From Pseudofrankia nepalensis (lineage in GTDB: Bacteria > Actinomycetota > Actinomycetes > Frankiales > Frankiaceae), in assembly GCF_016786305.1 (NCBI RefSeq), contig NZ_JADWYV010000001.1: a DNA stretch of 64,000 nucleotides, one strand, 5' to 3'. The stretch's first letter is position 1, and each line of letters starts with the position of its first letter. Both the position numbers and the translations under genes were made by a program. Shown piece after piece: positions 27,527 to 36,442 of the stretch. The notes beneath the pieces are model-generated. The model saw only the letters and a program-made list of their open reading frames with translations. It had not been told where the DNA came from and did no database searches.

Positions 27527-30442
27527 GTGGCAACGGAGGCGGACAGTCCGGTCGACGCGCACGTTGGTGACGGTGCGGACGTCTTCGTGTCGTACGCAGC
27601 GGTCGACGGGGTCTGGGCAGAGTGGATCTCCTGGCAGCTAGAAGGTGCCGGCCATCGAGTGACGCTGCGGGCCTGGGACTTCGCCGCTGGGGCAAACCTC
27701 GTTCAGGAAACCCAGCGGGCACTCTCGGCGTCAGCGCGGATGGTCGCGGTGATGTCGCAGGCGTATCTAGCGTCGGCGGCGGAAATCGCGCAGTGGCAGG
27801 CGGCGTGGGCCGGCGATCCGACTGGCGCACAACGGCGGCTGGTCGTCGTGCGCGTTGAGGACTGTGCCCTGCCGGGGCTTCTGGGGCAGCTGGTCGGCGT
27901 TGATCTTTTTGGACTGGACCAGGAGGAAGCCGGGGCGCGGCTACTAACCGCCGTGGCAGGCATGCGGGGCAAACCCGAGCGTCCCCCGGCCTTCCCAGGC
28001 GGCCTGCCCACTGAGGCCGCCCGGACCCCGCCACGATTTCCAGGGCCGTCTGATGGCCCCTCGGCCGGTTGGCGACGGGTCCAAGAGGCCGATCCCTACT
28101 GGCTGGGAGTCCACCGGCCGATCCGCGTGCCTGGCGCGGTGGACAGGGATCTACCGACGTATGTCACCCGCGACGCAGACAGGGCTACCGACGGTATCCG
28201 AGCCAAACTCGTCGCGGCCGCGGGGCGCAGCGGATTCGTGCTGCTAGTCGGGGACTCGTCCGTGGGCAAGACCCGCACCGCCTATGAGGCGGTGCGGGCC
28301 GAACTGCCAAACTGGTGGCTCGTTCACCCCGCAGACCCAGCTGCCGTCTCGGCGCTCATCGAGCTTGGAACGAGCCAACTGGTGGTCTGGCTCGATGAGA
28401 TCCAGAACTATCTCGACGGTGACCACGGTCTGAACGCGGGCACACTGCGCAGACTGCTGGGCGGACGGGGCCTAGTAGTACTGATCGCAACGATCTGGCC
28501 GAGTTTCTACGACGCGTACACGCTGCTCCCTGAGCCCGACAGACCGGATCCACACCGGCATGCGCGCGAAGTGCTCCGTCTCGCCGAATTGATCAGCCTC
28601 AACACCACCTTCTCCCCGGGCGAAACCGGCAGGGCCCGCGCCGCCGCAGCAGCTGGTGACGCCCAGATCGCCACCTGTCTCGCGCTGGATCACAGCTACA
28701 GCCTGCCGCAACACCTCGCCGCCGCACCCGAGCTACTGAACCACCTGACTACCGCCCCGCCCTACGCCAAAGCGGTACTGACCGCCGCGCTCGACGCCAA
28801 CCGCCTCGGCGCCCGAATGCCGTTGCCGCCAGGGCTGCTACGAGCCGCCGCGGTCGACTACTGCACCCCCCGCCAGCAAGCCGAGGCACCCGTCGACTGG
28901 TTCGAGCAGGCCTTGGCTCACAACACTCGCCGCCTGCACGGCTCGACCAGCACCCTCACCCCGGTCGGCGCGGGCATGGGAACGCTCATCGGTTACATCG
29001 CTGCCGATTACCTTCGTCAGCACGCGTCACACACCCGCAGCCGGACCCGTATACCCGCAAGCCTCTGGAACTCTCTCCACGCTCACCTCACCGATCCCGA
29101 CGACATCCGCCGTGTCGCCGATGCAGCAGCAGATCGATATCTATACGGCGTTGCAATCCCTTTGCTGCGTAAGGCGGCCGACGCCGGTGACAGCCAAGCT
29201 GCCCATCGGCTTGCTGACCTTCTTGTCAAAGCTGGCGATGACTCTGGCGCGATCGCGGTCCTGCGTGTGCACGCCGACGCTGGTAGTAGCCATGCCGCAG
29301 ACAGACTTGCCGATCTTCTTGTCGAGGCTGGCAATATCACCAGCGCGATCGCAGTCCTGCGTGTGCACGCCGACGCTGGTAACAGCTGGGCCGCCAAGCG
29401 CCTCGCCGATCTACTCGTCCAATCCGAGGGCACCATTGAATTGCGTACTCGCGCAGAAGCCGGTGATGCCTGGGCCGCCAGCTTGCTCAGCGACCTGCTC
29501 GTTCAAACCGGTCACAACGACGATGCGATCACAGTCTTGCGCGCCCATATCAACGATCCCTGGGCAGCACGCAAGCTTGCTGACCTACTCGCACATTTCG
29601 GCGACCGGGAGGAGCTGCGTGCCCGCGCCGACGCCGGCGACACCTGGGCCGCGCGCCGGCTTGCCGATCTCCTTACTCAATCCGAGGACACCATCGAACT
29701 GCGTGCCCGCGTCGACGCCGGCGACACCTGGGCTGCTCTTCGACTTGCCGACCTGCTCGTTCATGCCGGGAACCATGGCGACGCGATCGCCATCCTGCGT
29801 ACCCATGCCGATGCGGGCAACAGCCAGGCCGCCGACCGGCTGGCGGAGCTACTTGTGCAGCTCGGCGACCGGGAGGAGCTACGCGCCCGCGCCGATGCCG
29901 GCGACATGTGGACAGCCCGACGGCTGGCAGACCAGCTTCTTCAGGCCGGCGACCGGGAGGAGCTACGCGCCCGCGCCGATGCCGGCGACACCTGGGCCGC
30001 CGACCGGCTCGTCGAGCTACTTGTCCAGACCGATGACCGTGACGAGTTGGGCGCTCGCTCCGAAGCCGGCGACGGGTGGGCCACGCGTCGGCTTGTCGAT
30101 CTGCTCGTTCAAGGTGTTGGCCATAATGATGCAGTCGCGCTCCTGCGCGCCCATGTCGACGACACCTGGACAGCCCGCCAACTCGCCGACCTACTCGCCC
30201 AATCCGGTGACCGCCGCGAGCTGCGTACTCTCGCGGACGTAGGGGATGCCTGGGCTGCCTATCGGCTCGTTGACCTGCTTGTTCAGGCCGGCGACCATGA
30301 CGAGCTACGCGCCCGTGCCACTACCGGCGACACCTGGGCCGCCAACCAGTTAGCGGACCTTCTCGCTCGACAAGGCGATGATCGACTACGCCGGTTTGGC
30401 TTCACAATGCAGGGGGCTATCGCAGACGGCCCTACGTGGTGA
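27527..30442 (+). CDS. TIR-STAND NTPase with C-terminal helical repeats, 971 aa
   Basis: GTG 27527 is preferred over TTG 27509 because GGGAG lies at a good distance. Residues 17-155 are a TIR domain (DVFVSYAAVDGVWAEWISWQ; TLRAWDFAAGANLVQ). Where this family has the catalytic Glu (typically AEWQAAW), here it is AQWQAAW with Gln at 89. An NTPase follows with P-loop GDSSVGKTR near 242-250 and Walker B LVVWLDEIQ near 286. From about residue 530 come many short repeats (RLADLLVQ alternating with RARADAGDTWAA), giving a curved scaffold. TIR-STAND proteins are NLR-like defence switches that usually destroy NAD when triggered. The Glu-to-Gln change makes that uncertain here. Confidence 0.85.
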   Translation: MATEADSPVDAHVGDGADVFVSYAAVDGVWAEWISWQLEGAGHRVTLRAWDFAAGANLVQETQRALSASARMVAVMSQAYLASAAEIAQWQAAWAGDPTGAQRRLVVVRVEDCALPGLLGQLVGVDLFGLDQEEAGARLLTAVAGMRGKPERPPAFPGGLPTEAARTPPRFPGPSDGPSAGWRRVQEADPYWLGVHRPIRVPGAVDRDLPTYVTRDADRATDGIRAKLVAAAGRSGFVLLVGDSSVGKTRTAYEAVRAELPNWWLVHPADPAAVSALIELGTSQLVVWLDEIQNYLDGDHGLNAGTLRRLLGGRGLVVLIATIWPSFYDAYTLLPEPDRPDPHRHAREVLRLAELISLNTTFSPGETGRARAAAAAGDAQIATCLALDHSYSLPQHLAAAPELLNHLTTAPPYAKAVLTAALDANRLGARMPLPPGLLRAAAVDYCTPRQQAEAPVDWFEQALAHNTRRLHGSTSTLTPVGAGMGTLIGYIAADYLRQHASHTRSRTRIPASLWNSLHAHLTDPDDIRRVADAAADRYLYGVAIPLLRKAADAGDSQAAHRLADLLVKAGDDSGAIAVLRVHADAGSSHAADRLADLLVEAGNITSAIAVLRVHADAGNSWAAKRLADLLVQSEGTIELRTRAEAGDAWAASLLSDLLVQTGHNDDAITVLRAHINDPWAARKLADLLAHFGDREELRARADAGDTWAARRLADLLTQSEDTIELRARVDAGDTWAALRLADLLVHAGNHGDAIAILRTHADAGNSQAADRLAELLVQLGDREELRARADAGDMWTARRLADQLLQAGDREELRARADAGDTWAADRLVELLVQTDDRDELGARSEAGDGWATRRLVDLLVQGVGHNDAVALLRAHVDDTWTARQLADLLAQSGDRRELRTLADVGDAWAAYRLVDLLVQAGDHDELRARATTGDTWAANQLADLLARQGDDRLRRFGFTMQGAIADGPTW

Positions 30443-30686
30443 GAACGACGCCGATCGCCGTCATCAGTGTGCCGACGATCGGAACCCGCAGAATGGATCT
30501 GCCGTTCAGCAAGTCTCATGATCCTCAACCGCCAGCACATGCTGGTCGTGAAGATGGCTCACGTTCTTGCTCGCCGCGGTTGTGACTGCCTGCGCACGGA
30601 GGGGCGAGTTAGATCGCCACCGAACTCACCGTCGCGATCGGCTCCGGTAACCAGAGGCCTAACCAGTCACGTGCAGCGCCATCTGG

Positions 30687-31397
30687 TCAGGTCCAACGCA
30701 GGCCATAGGACAGGCCGAGAGCGAGATGATCGAAATGCGCCGAAGCCTCCGCCGCCCCGTCTAGTGGCACCACCGGAAGGTCGAGGGTGAGATCCTCGAC
30801 AGCGCGTATGGGCAGTCCGTCCAAGCGCTCCACCCTAGGATCGGCATCGCGGGGGAACCGGACCCGCAGGTCCAGCGCGTCGCAGCGGATGGTTGGGCTC
30901 ATCGCGTAGCGCGGAGTCATCGGCTGCCCTGGCGGTAGCTGCCATACGCATCCAATATCGTGTCGTTCCCCGGTCTTTAGCGGGCGTGGCAGCCGCAGCA
31001 CTGCGGAGAAGATCGTGTCGCCTCGCCGGTCGACCCGTACGATCCGCCCGCCGAACACGACGTCCATGCCAAGATCGCGAGGGCTGATTGGCGCATCGGG
31101 TGGGCGAGGTACGGACATTGAGAGCATCAGTTCTGTCAGCCCGTTCTCGGTGGCGACTATCCGCCGGGAGTCCTGCAGTTCGGGCGAGAGCAGATCCAGT
31201 CGCATCACGGCCCACACCCGCTCGATGTACCAGCCAACCGTTCCGCCAGCCAGGCCTGCGGTAGCGCGTGAAGCGGATTCTGGCTCACGACCGCGAGTGA
31301 GCGACTCGAACTCGACATCCTCGTCCGTCCCGCCCGGTGCTCCCAGGGCGTGCTTTCTCGAATCATCAGGCGATCGACGGGTTGACTCATCCTCCAT
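30687..31397 (-). CDS. Hypothetical protein, possibly a regulator tail, 236 aa
   Basis: ATG 31397 (MEDESTRRS). The middle and C-terminus (PRYAMSPTIRCDALDLRVRF, then PRVERLDGLPIRAVED) resemble the ligand-type domain found after HTH regions in some actinobacterial regulators. No HTH is present here, so it may be a shortened derivative. Soluble, Arg-rich. It converges with the TIR-STAND gene across a 244-bp gap in which I see nothing. Confidence 0.5.
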   Translation of the reverse strand: MEDESTRRSPDDSRKHALGAPGGTDEDVEFESLTRGREPESASRATAGLAGGTVGWYIERVWAVMRLDLLSPELQDSRRIVATENGLTELMLSMSVPRPPDAPISPRDLGMDVVFGGRIVRVDRRGDTIFSAVLRLPRPLKTGERHDIGCVWQLPPGQPMTPRYAMSPTIRCDALDLRVRFPRDADPRVERLDGLPIRAVEDLTLDLPVVPLDGAAEASAHFDHLALGLSYGLRWT

Positions 31398-31835
31398 AGA
31401 TAGAGCTTCCCAGATTAAGCGCCTTCCACGCAACGCCCCGAGAAGCCCAGTTCCGTACCAGAACGCGGATTCGGGCCGTCAATGCGAGTTTGCCGTCTCG
31501 AACCTCGACCTACGGTCGCGGCTCCTAGCCACGCGGATGCTCCATCTGACTACGATCCGGGCGTTCGACTGGCTCGTCCTGCTGACCCGAACTGACGCGG
31601 CGTGGACAGCGGAACTGCACATGCTGCGTCATCAGGTCGTGCGGCCCCAGTCTCTCTCGCCAGACCGCGCGGCCCCGAACGCTCGCTCGCCCAGCGACTC
31701 CCCTGCCGGGCCGCGCAGTCCATGGGTGAGCGGGCACCGATTCGGCGGCGTAAGAGATTCTCGGAGATGATCCCCGGACACCCCAAGCGGTCCGTCGGGC
31801 CGTGGAACCATTCGGCCTGGCGATATCATCGGTGT
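31398..31835. other. Gene-free stretch
   Basis: Divergent spacer between 31397 and 31836. The open readings on both strands have random, Arg/Ser-rich composition. No repeat, hairpin or RNA gene recognised. Confidence 0.4.
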
Positions 31836-32309
31836 ATGGCCTGGACCACGGACTCTTTCCACACAGCGTTCTCCCAGTACTCCCTCGGCGACGACGGAAC
31901 GCTGATGCCGATCGAAGCCATCTTTGACACCAAGAAAGGCAACGGCGCCATAGCAGCAGGCGAAGGCTGGGTATACGTGCGCTGTGCAACCCACACCGGC
32001 GTGCTCCGCATCACCATCGACCTCGAACCACCCGCGCCGATCCCCGACACCGATGGCTGGGAGGCCGTCGTCGACGTCAGCTACCGAAGCATCACCGGAA
32101 ACACCCACCTCCGAGACTGGGAATACACCCCACGCACCGACGCCGGCGTCCTGTCCCACGCAGGACCCGGCTGGTACCGGATCAGGATCAAAACCCGCGG
32201 CTGGGACGCCGGCCGAGCACTCAACGTCGCCTTCGAACCCGTCGAGGAACACCACCTGACCCTCTGGCCAGCCCCACCCCACCCCGAGGTCATCCACAAA
32301 CAGCGATGA
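31836..32309 (+). CDS. Hypothetical protein sharing a domain with 14763-15524, 157 aa
   Basis: ATG 31836. Two beta-rich halves: AAGEGWVYVRCATHTGVLRI and GPGWYRIRIKTRGWDAGRAL followed by EEHHLTLWPAPP. The G-Y-R-I/V-R-x-RG-D pattern with a closing L-LWPA motif is shared with the lipoprotein-like gene at 14763-15524. Probably a beta-sandwich domain. Next to a lipoprotein gene, so the two may work together. No enzyme motif. Confidence 0.6.
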   Translation: MAWTTDSFHTAFSQYSLGDDGTLMPIEAIFDTKKGNGAIAAGEGWVYVRCATHTGVLRITIDLEPPAPIPDTDGWEAVVDVSYRSITGNTHLRDWEYTPRTDAGVLSHAGPGWYRIRIKTRGWDAGRALNVAFEPVEEHHLTLWPAPPHPEVIHKQR

Positions 32310-32360
32310 CCAACCGCGAACGGCGCCGCGGCCGGAACCGGACCGCTCCACCACCGTCCA

Positions 32361-32903
32361 ATGGTCCACCGACGTCACCGGAAGGACTCCCACCCCCGTG
32401 AGCCCCAGCCCCGCCCAGCCAGCCGCGTCCCGCAACTCGGACTCGGCGCCGCTCTCGCGTTCCTGGTACTCCTCGGCGCCGGCTGCGGGGAAACACCGCG
32501 CGACCCCGAGGCGAACACCGCCAACTGGCCAGCCGACATCACCGAACCCCGCCCCCAGGACGCCGACGGCCCCCAACCGGAGTCCACCCGAACACGCCCC
32601 CCGGCGACACGCCTGACTCCGCCTCCCGACACCGAGGCGTGGCTCGCGTCCTGCGCCGTCGACTACGAGTCCGGCCTCCCCACCGCCGTCGCCGTCACCA
32701 ACACCACCCAGACCGCTCAGAGCTACACCATCGAAGTCACCTTCACCAGCAACCGGGACAGGGCCGTCACCGGCATATCCTCCACGCGAACCGGACTACT
32801 CCAACCCGGCGCCGTAGCCGACAAACCGCAAATCGGCTGGTCCCGCGACAACATCGTCGGCGGCGTCGAATGCACGCTCGGAAGGATCGACCGGACAGCC
32901 TGA
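32361..32903 (+). CDS. Lipoprotein with a FxLYD-like domain, 180 aa
   Basis: ATG 32361. N-terminal basic region, then LGLGAALAFLVLLGAGC, a clear signal peptide with lipobox LGAGC, so the mature protein should be lipid-anchored at the cell surface. A Pro/Thr-rich linker follows. The C-terminal domain (AVAVTNTTQTAQSYTIEVTF, then TGLLQPGAVADK) has the beta-sandwich pattern of FxLYD-type extracellular domains. It starts 51 bp after the preceding gene. Confidence 0.65.
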   Translation: MVHRRHRKDSHPREPQPRPASRVPQLGLGAALAFLVLLGAGCGETPRDPEANTANWPADITEPRPQDADGPQPESTRTRPPATRLTPPPDTEAWLASCAVDYESGLPTAVAVTNTTQTAQSYTIEVTFTSNRDRAVTGISSTRTGLLQPGAVADKPQIGWSRDNIVGGVECTLGRIDRTA

Positions 32904-32954
32904 GAAGAGTTCTGGCGGCGCTCGGCCCGCGGTCACCGTCCCCTGTCCGATGCC

Positions 32955-33077
32955 GCAGGCGCGCAGCTACCTGGCCGGGACCGCGTCATCTGGGAACTCA
33001 CTCAGCTTCAGCGTCTCCCCGCCTGGCCAGAGGACCTCCGCCCCCACGGCACCCGGCCCACGGCGGTGACGCGATGA
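32955..33077 (+). pseudogene. C-terminal remnant of a 25461-type gene
   Basis: Reads DRVIWELTQLQRLPAWPEDL ending RPHGTRPTAVTR, clearly paralogous to the end of the gene at 25461-26075 (HRVVWELTHQRHLPAWPEDL). Its TGA overlaps the ATG of the following XRE gene, preserving the original coupling. The upstream part has been lost. Confidence 0.7.
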
Positions 33078-33760
33078 CTCCGACGACGGCTGCCAGCGCG
33101 ACTCGTGCGACTGCGGCGTCCCCGGCCACCGAAATACACCGCGCGCCGACCACCGAAGCCGCGCCCTCGGGCGGCGCCGCGGAGGACTGGGCGGCGGTCG
33201 CCACCGCGCTCAACACCCGGCTGGCCGATTGCCGCTTCACCCAGCAGCGCCTCGCCGACCTGTCGCGCGTCTCGGTCGCGACGATCCGCGTCCTGCAACG
33301 CGGCATCGGCACCCGGCGCGTCCGCGACAGCACCCTCGCCGCCCTCTCCCACGCCCTCGGCTGGCCCGAGGGCCACCTTCTCCACGTCCTCCTCGCAGAC
33401 TCCCCCGACACCCCCACCGGTCAGACCACCTGCACGCCGCTCGCCGGCCTCGATGCCAGGCAGCACCCCCACCGACCTGTGGACCGGCCAGCGCCAGCCA
33501 GGCCACCGGCCGCGCCAGGCGACACACCGCACCCGTTGGCGCAGATCACCACCGAACTCGACGCAGCCGGTGCCGTGATCAGCGACGCCCGCGCCCACCT
33601 CGCCCACACTGACCAACTCCGCCCCACCGAGCGCGACCTGGCCGCCGCCTGGCTCGAGACCGCCACCGCCCGCCTCGAACAAACCCAGACCCTGCTCGCC
33701 CAGGCGGCCACGACGACCGACGCCGCGACCACGCCAACCCTCACCAGCCGCGATCACTGA
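33074..33760 (+). CDS. XRE-type HTH protein, paralogue of 26072-26773, 228 aa
   Basis: Same architecture as the copy at 26072: MTPTTA start, HTH (FTQQRLADLSRVSVATIRVL), VRDSTLAALSHALGWPEGHL block, disordered Pro-rich linker, and coiled tail (ISDARAHLAHTDQL; ETATARLEQTQTLLAQA). The linker and tail differ more than the HTH. Since the upstream partner is decayed, its start codon is now preceded by a pseudogene end, but the ATGA junction is kept. Likely DNA-binding; target unknown. Confidence 0.7.
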   Translation: MTPTTAASATRATAASPATEIHRAPTTEAAPSGGAAEDWAAVATALNTRLADCRFTQQRLADLSRVSVATIRVLQRGIGTRRVRDSTLAALSHALGWPEGHLLHVLLADSPDTPTGQTTCTPLAGLDARQHPHRPVDRPAPARPPAAPGDTPHPLAQITTELDAAGAVISDARAHLAHTDQLRPTERDLAAAWLETATARLEQTQTLLAQAATTTDAATTPTLTSRDH

Positions 33761-33930
33761 CCATCGCGGTCGTCCCAAGACCATCAGAACTTCCAGAAGA
33801 AGAACCGCGTTCGCTCCGGCGGGAACGAGGGCGGACACAGCGCGCGCCGGACGATGCCCCTGCCGCGCCGGTTCTAGGAGGGCACTGAAGATCGGGAGTG
33901 TTCCGTGATCGGTGTTTCCGGCAGGTTTGA

Positions 33931-35229
33931 TCAGTAGGTCTCGGCGGACGGCCAGCGGTCACGGAAGGTGATCGCCATAGCGTCGATCACAGGCTTCCAG
34001 CGGACTGCCCACCGGGCGCGGCCGGTCCCGGTCGGGTCCAGGCTGCGGGTCACAAGGTACAGGCACTTGAGTGCGGCCTGGTCGGACGGGAAATGCCCGC
34101 GGGCGCGGACCGCGCGGCGGTAGCGGGCGTTCAGCGACTCGATCGCGTTCGTCGAGCACAGCACCCGACGTATTTCCACGTCGTAGTCGAGGAACGGGAT
34201 GAACTCCTCCCAGGCGTTCCGCCACAGCCGGATAACGGCGCGGTACTTCTTTCCCCAGGTTTCCTCGAACTCGTCGAGCGCGACGGCGGCCGCTTCCGGG
34301 GTCGGGGCCGTGTAGATGGGCCGCAGATCGCGTTTGACGGCGTCGTGGTCGGCTCGGGACGTCAACCGGAACGTGTTCCGGATCAGATGAATGATGCAGG
34401 TCTGGACGGTGGTGGCCGGCCAGACGTTCTCGACGACCTCGGGCAGTCCCTTCAGCCCGTCGCAGACGAGGAAGAACACGTCGGCGACGCCGCGGTTGCG
34501 CAGGTCGGTGAGCACCGCCATCCAGAACTTCGCGCCCTCGCCGCCGGTGCCCGCCCACAGGCCCAGGACGTCCTTGTGGTCGTCGACGGTGACCCCGATG
34601 GCGGCGTAGACGGGCCGGTTGCCGACCTGCCCGTCGCGGATCTTCACGACGACCGCGTCGATGAAGATCGCGACGTAGACGCGGTCGAGCGGGCGGGACG
34701 CCCATTCGTTCATCTCCGCGAGAACGGTGTCGGTGATCCTGGATATGGTCTCCTTCGACACCGACGCCCCGTAGATCTCGTCGAAATGCGCCGAGATCTC
34801 CCCGGTCGTCAGCCCCTTTGCATACAGGGAGAGCACGATCTCGTCGACGCCCGTCAGGCGGCGCTGACGCTTCTTCACGATCCGCGGCTCGAACGTGCCC
34901 TCACGGTCGCGCGGGACCGCGATCCGAACCTCACCCGCAGCCTCGGAGACGACTGTCTTCTCCCGACTGCCGTTCCGGACGTTGGCCGATTCCCTCTCAG
35001 CCGGTGCGCGGTTCTTCTCGTGGCCGAGGTGCTCGGTCATCTCCTCGGCCAAAGCCGCCTCGAGCACGGACCTCGTGAACAGCTTCAAAAGGCCGTCCGG
35101 CCCCGTCAGCGCCAGGCCCCGCGCCTTCGCGTCCGCGACCATCGCGGCCGCGGCGGCCTGCTCCGGCGACAGCTGCCGCCCCGGATCGCGATCTTGTTTG
35201 CGAGGGGTCATATCACCCGATGTCATCAC
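33931..35229 (-). CDS. IS256-family transposase, 432 aa
   Basis: Full-length mutator-type transposase. DDE residues are recognisable: first Asp in VAIFIDAVVVKIRDG, second Asp in FFLVCDGLKGLPE, and Glu in STNAIESLNARYRRA. The N-terminal region has the usual LLKLFTRSVLEAALAEEMTE and HLGHEKN. Length is normal for the family and the frame is intact, so this copy is potentially active. The 21150 fragment derives from the same IS. Confidence 0.93.
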   Translation of the reverse strand: MMTSGDMTPRKQDRDPGRQLSPEQAAAAAMVADAKARGLALTGPDGLLKLFTRSVLEAALAEEMTEHLGHEKNRAPAERESANVRNGSREKTVVSEAAGEVRIAVPRDREGTFEPRIVKKRQRRLTGVDEIVLSLYAKGLTTGEISAHFDEIYGASVSKETISRITDTVLAEMNEWASRPLDRVYVAIFIDAVVVKIRDGQVGNRPVYAAIGVTVDDHKDVLGLWAGTGGEGAKFWMAVLTDLRNRGVADVFFLVCDGLKGLPEVVENVWPATTVQTCIIHLIRNTFRLTSRADHDAVKRDLRPIYTAPTPEAAAVALDEFEETWGKKYRAVIRLWRNAWEEFIPFLDYDVEIRRVLCSTNAIESLNARYRRAVRARGHFPSDQAALKCLYLVTRSLDPTGTGRARWAVRWKPVIDAMAITFRDRWPSAETY

Positions 35230-35291
35230 TCACAGTGCCCATCCCGCCGGACCCTAGGCCCGGCGTGTCGGGCCGGAAACACCGATCTTGA

Positions 35292-35505
35292 GGCTCTGGC
35301 TCAAATTCGGTGGTAACGCGGAGTCACCGCACACCGCGGCCCCGTGCGTGCCGAGTATGTCGCATATCGGCTCGTTTGGAGATGTCGCCGTGGCGGTCGA
35401 GGGACTCGGAAACGATCACCAGGCATCTGGTTCAGTCGTGTTCGCCGCCTGCCGCGTCGACTGCGCCTGCTAACAGGCGGTCACCACCGAATTCGAGCCA
35501 GAGCC
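35292..35505. mobile_element. 214-bp MITE-like element with 8-bp target duplication
   Basis: Perfect 11-bp terminal inverted repeats GGCTCTGGCTC (35292-35302) and GAGCCAGAGCC (35495-35505), extending imperfectly to about 30 bp (AATTCGGTGGT...). The 8-mer GATCTTGA is directly repeated at 35284-35291 and 35506-35513. The interior codes for nothing convincing. The 8-bp duplication fits ISL3-type transposition, so it is probably mobilised in trans. Confidence 0.8.
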
Positions 35506-35534
35506 GATCTTGAAACAGTCCCGCGCCGGTTCTA

Positions 35535-35571
35535 GGGCGTGTATCGAAAGCGCCGGTCACAGCCACCCGTT
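35535..35571. mobile_element. IS5-family terminal fragment
   Basis: GGGCGTGTATCGAAAG resembles the end GGGCCTGTGTCGAAAG of the IS5-type element at 38127-38993. It is followed by GGTCACAGCCACCCGTTG, matching the subterminal sequence at 36169. Only about 37 bp remain. Confidence 0.5.
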
Positions 35572-35692
35572 GCTCTGAGGCAGGGGTAAACCGCTACTTC
35601 AGCGGTGGATGTGGCGAGTACGGTGTGGCTGTGGCCGGTGATCGCGCGCAGCGGCGGCTCACGGAGGCAGACGGGCGGACGCGAAGGAGCGG

Positions 35693-36058
35693 ATGGTGCC
35701 AGGCGCTGTACTGCGAGGGGTGACTCTGGACTGTGCCGACCCGCAGACGCTGGCGGGCTTCTACGGTGCGCTGACCGGGATGCGCGAACTCTTCAGTACG
35801 GACGAGTTCGTCGCTCTGACGGACGACTCCGGCTGTGATCTGGGATTCCAGAGGGTTGACGGATACCGGGCTCCGCAGTGGCCGGGTCAGGACGTGCCAC
35901 AACAGTTCCACCTGGATTTCCGCGCTGACGACCTCGATGCGATGGAAGAGCTGGCTCTGGAACTCGGCGCGGCCAAACCGGACCATCAGCCCGGCGACGG
36001 ACGCTGGCGGGTACTCCTGGATCCGGCTGGCCACCCCTTCTGCCTCACGTCTTCCTGA
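35693..36058 (+). CDS. VOC-family (glyoxalase-like) protein, 121 aa
   Basis: GTG/ATG start at 35693-35696 gives VLRGVTLDCADPQTLAGFYG, the usual beta-alpha start of VOC domains, and ends RWRVLLDPAGHPFCLTS, the matching second module. QFHLDFRADDLDAMEELALE supplies the metal-site His region (HLDF). Single-domain members act as dimers in metal-dependent lyase, dioxygenase or antibiotic-binding roles. Substrate cannot be told from sequence. It stands alone between IS remnants. Confidence 0.85.
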   Translation: MVPGAVLRGVTLDCADPQTLAGFYGALTGMRELFSTDEFVALTDDSGCDLGFQRVDGYRAPQWPGQDVPQQFHLDFRADDLDAMEELALELGAAKPDHQPGDGRWRVLLDPAGHPFCLTSS

Positions 36059-36169
36059 CATCACCGCCGTTGACAGGTATCCCCCGTCAGACGCCGTAGC
36101 GCTCAGGCTTGGGCGAGCGGTTCATCAGCTGCTGGCCGCCTCGGAGAGGGATGGCGTCAGATGTGCTGG

Positions 36170-36274
36170 TCACAGCCACTCGTTGATGGCCGCTACCAGT
36201 ACGGTTGCCTCGTAGCGGACCGCTAGCTTGTCGTACCTCGTGGCCACGGCACGGTGCCTGACTGGAAACCCCAA
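36170..36274 (-). pseudogene. IS5-family transposase C-terminal fragment
   Basis: Minus-strand reading VATRYDKLAVRYEATVLVAA ending INEWL-stop is the conserved C-terminus of IS5/IS427-group transposases. Nothing of the catalytic core remains. It ends about where the IS110 gene region begins. Confidence 0.65.
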
Positions 36275-36442
36275 GGTGACCTGGGCAGGCTCGCGCGCAT
36301 CAGGGCACTTGGCCGCTGATGCGTGGGAAGGCGGCGGTTTGGGTGGCTGTCGGCGTGCCTTCTGTCAGGGCGAGTGGTACGGGTGCGTGTCGAGGTTTGC
36401 GCGGCCCCCGGTGCGCGGCCGTCAGGCCGCGGGGTCGGGGGC

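Larger units (their letters stand above)
33894..35522 (-). mobile_element. IS256-family element with its right terminal repeat split by a MITE-like insert
   Basis: Left terminal repeat begins GGGAGTGTTCCGTGATCGG at 33894. At the other side the inner part (GATCGGTGTTTCCGGC read on the minus strand) is next to 35284-35291, then comes a 214-bp insert. The outer part resumes at 35514 and ends CCC at 35522. Removing the insert and one copy of its 8-bp duplication restores a 29-bp repeat matching the left end at about 24 positions. One transposase gene. No clear target duplication at the outer ends. Confidence 0.75.
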
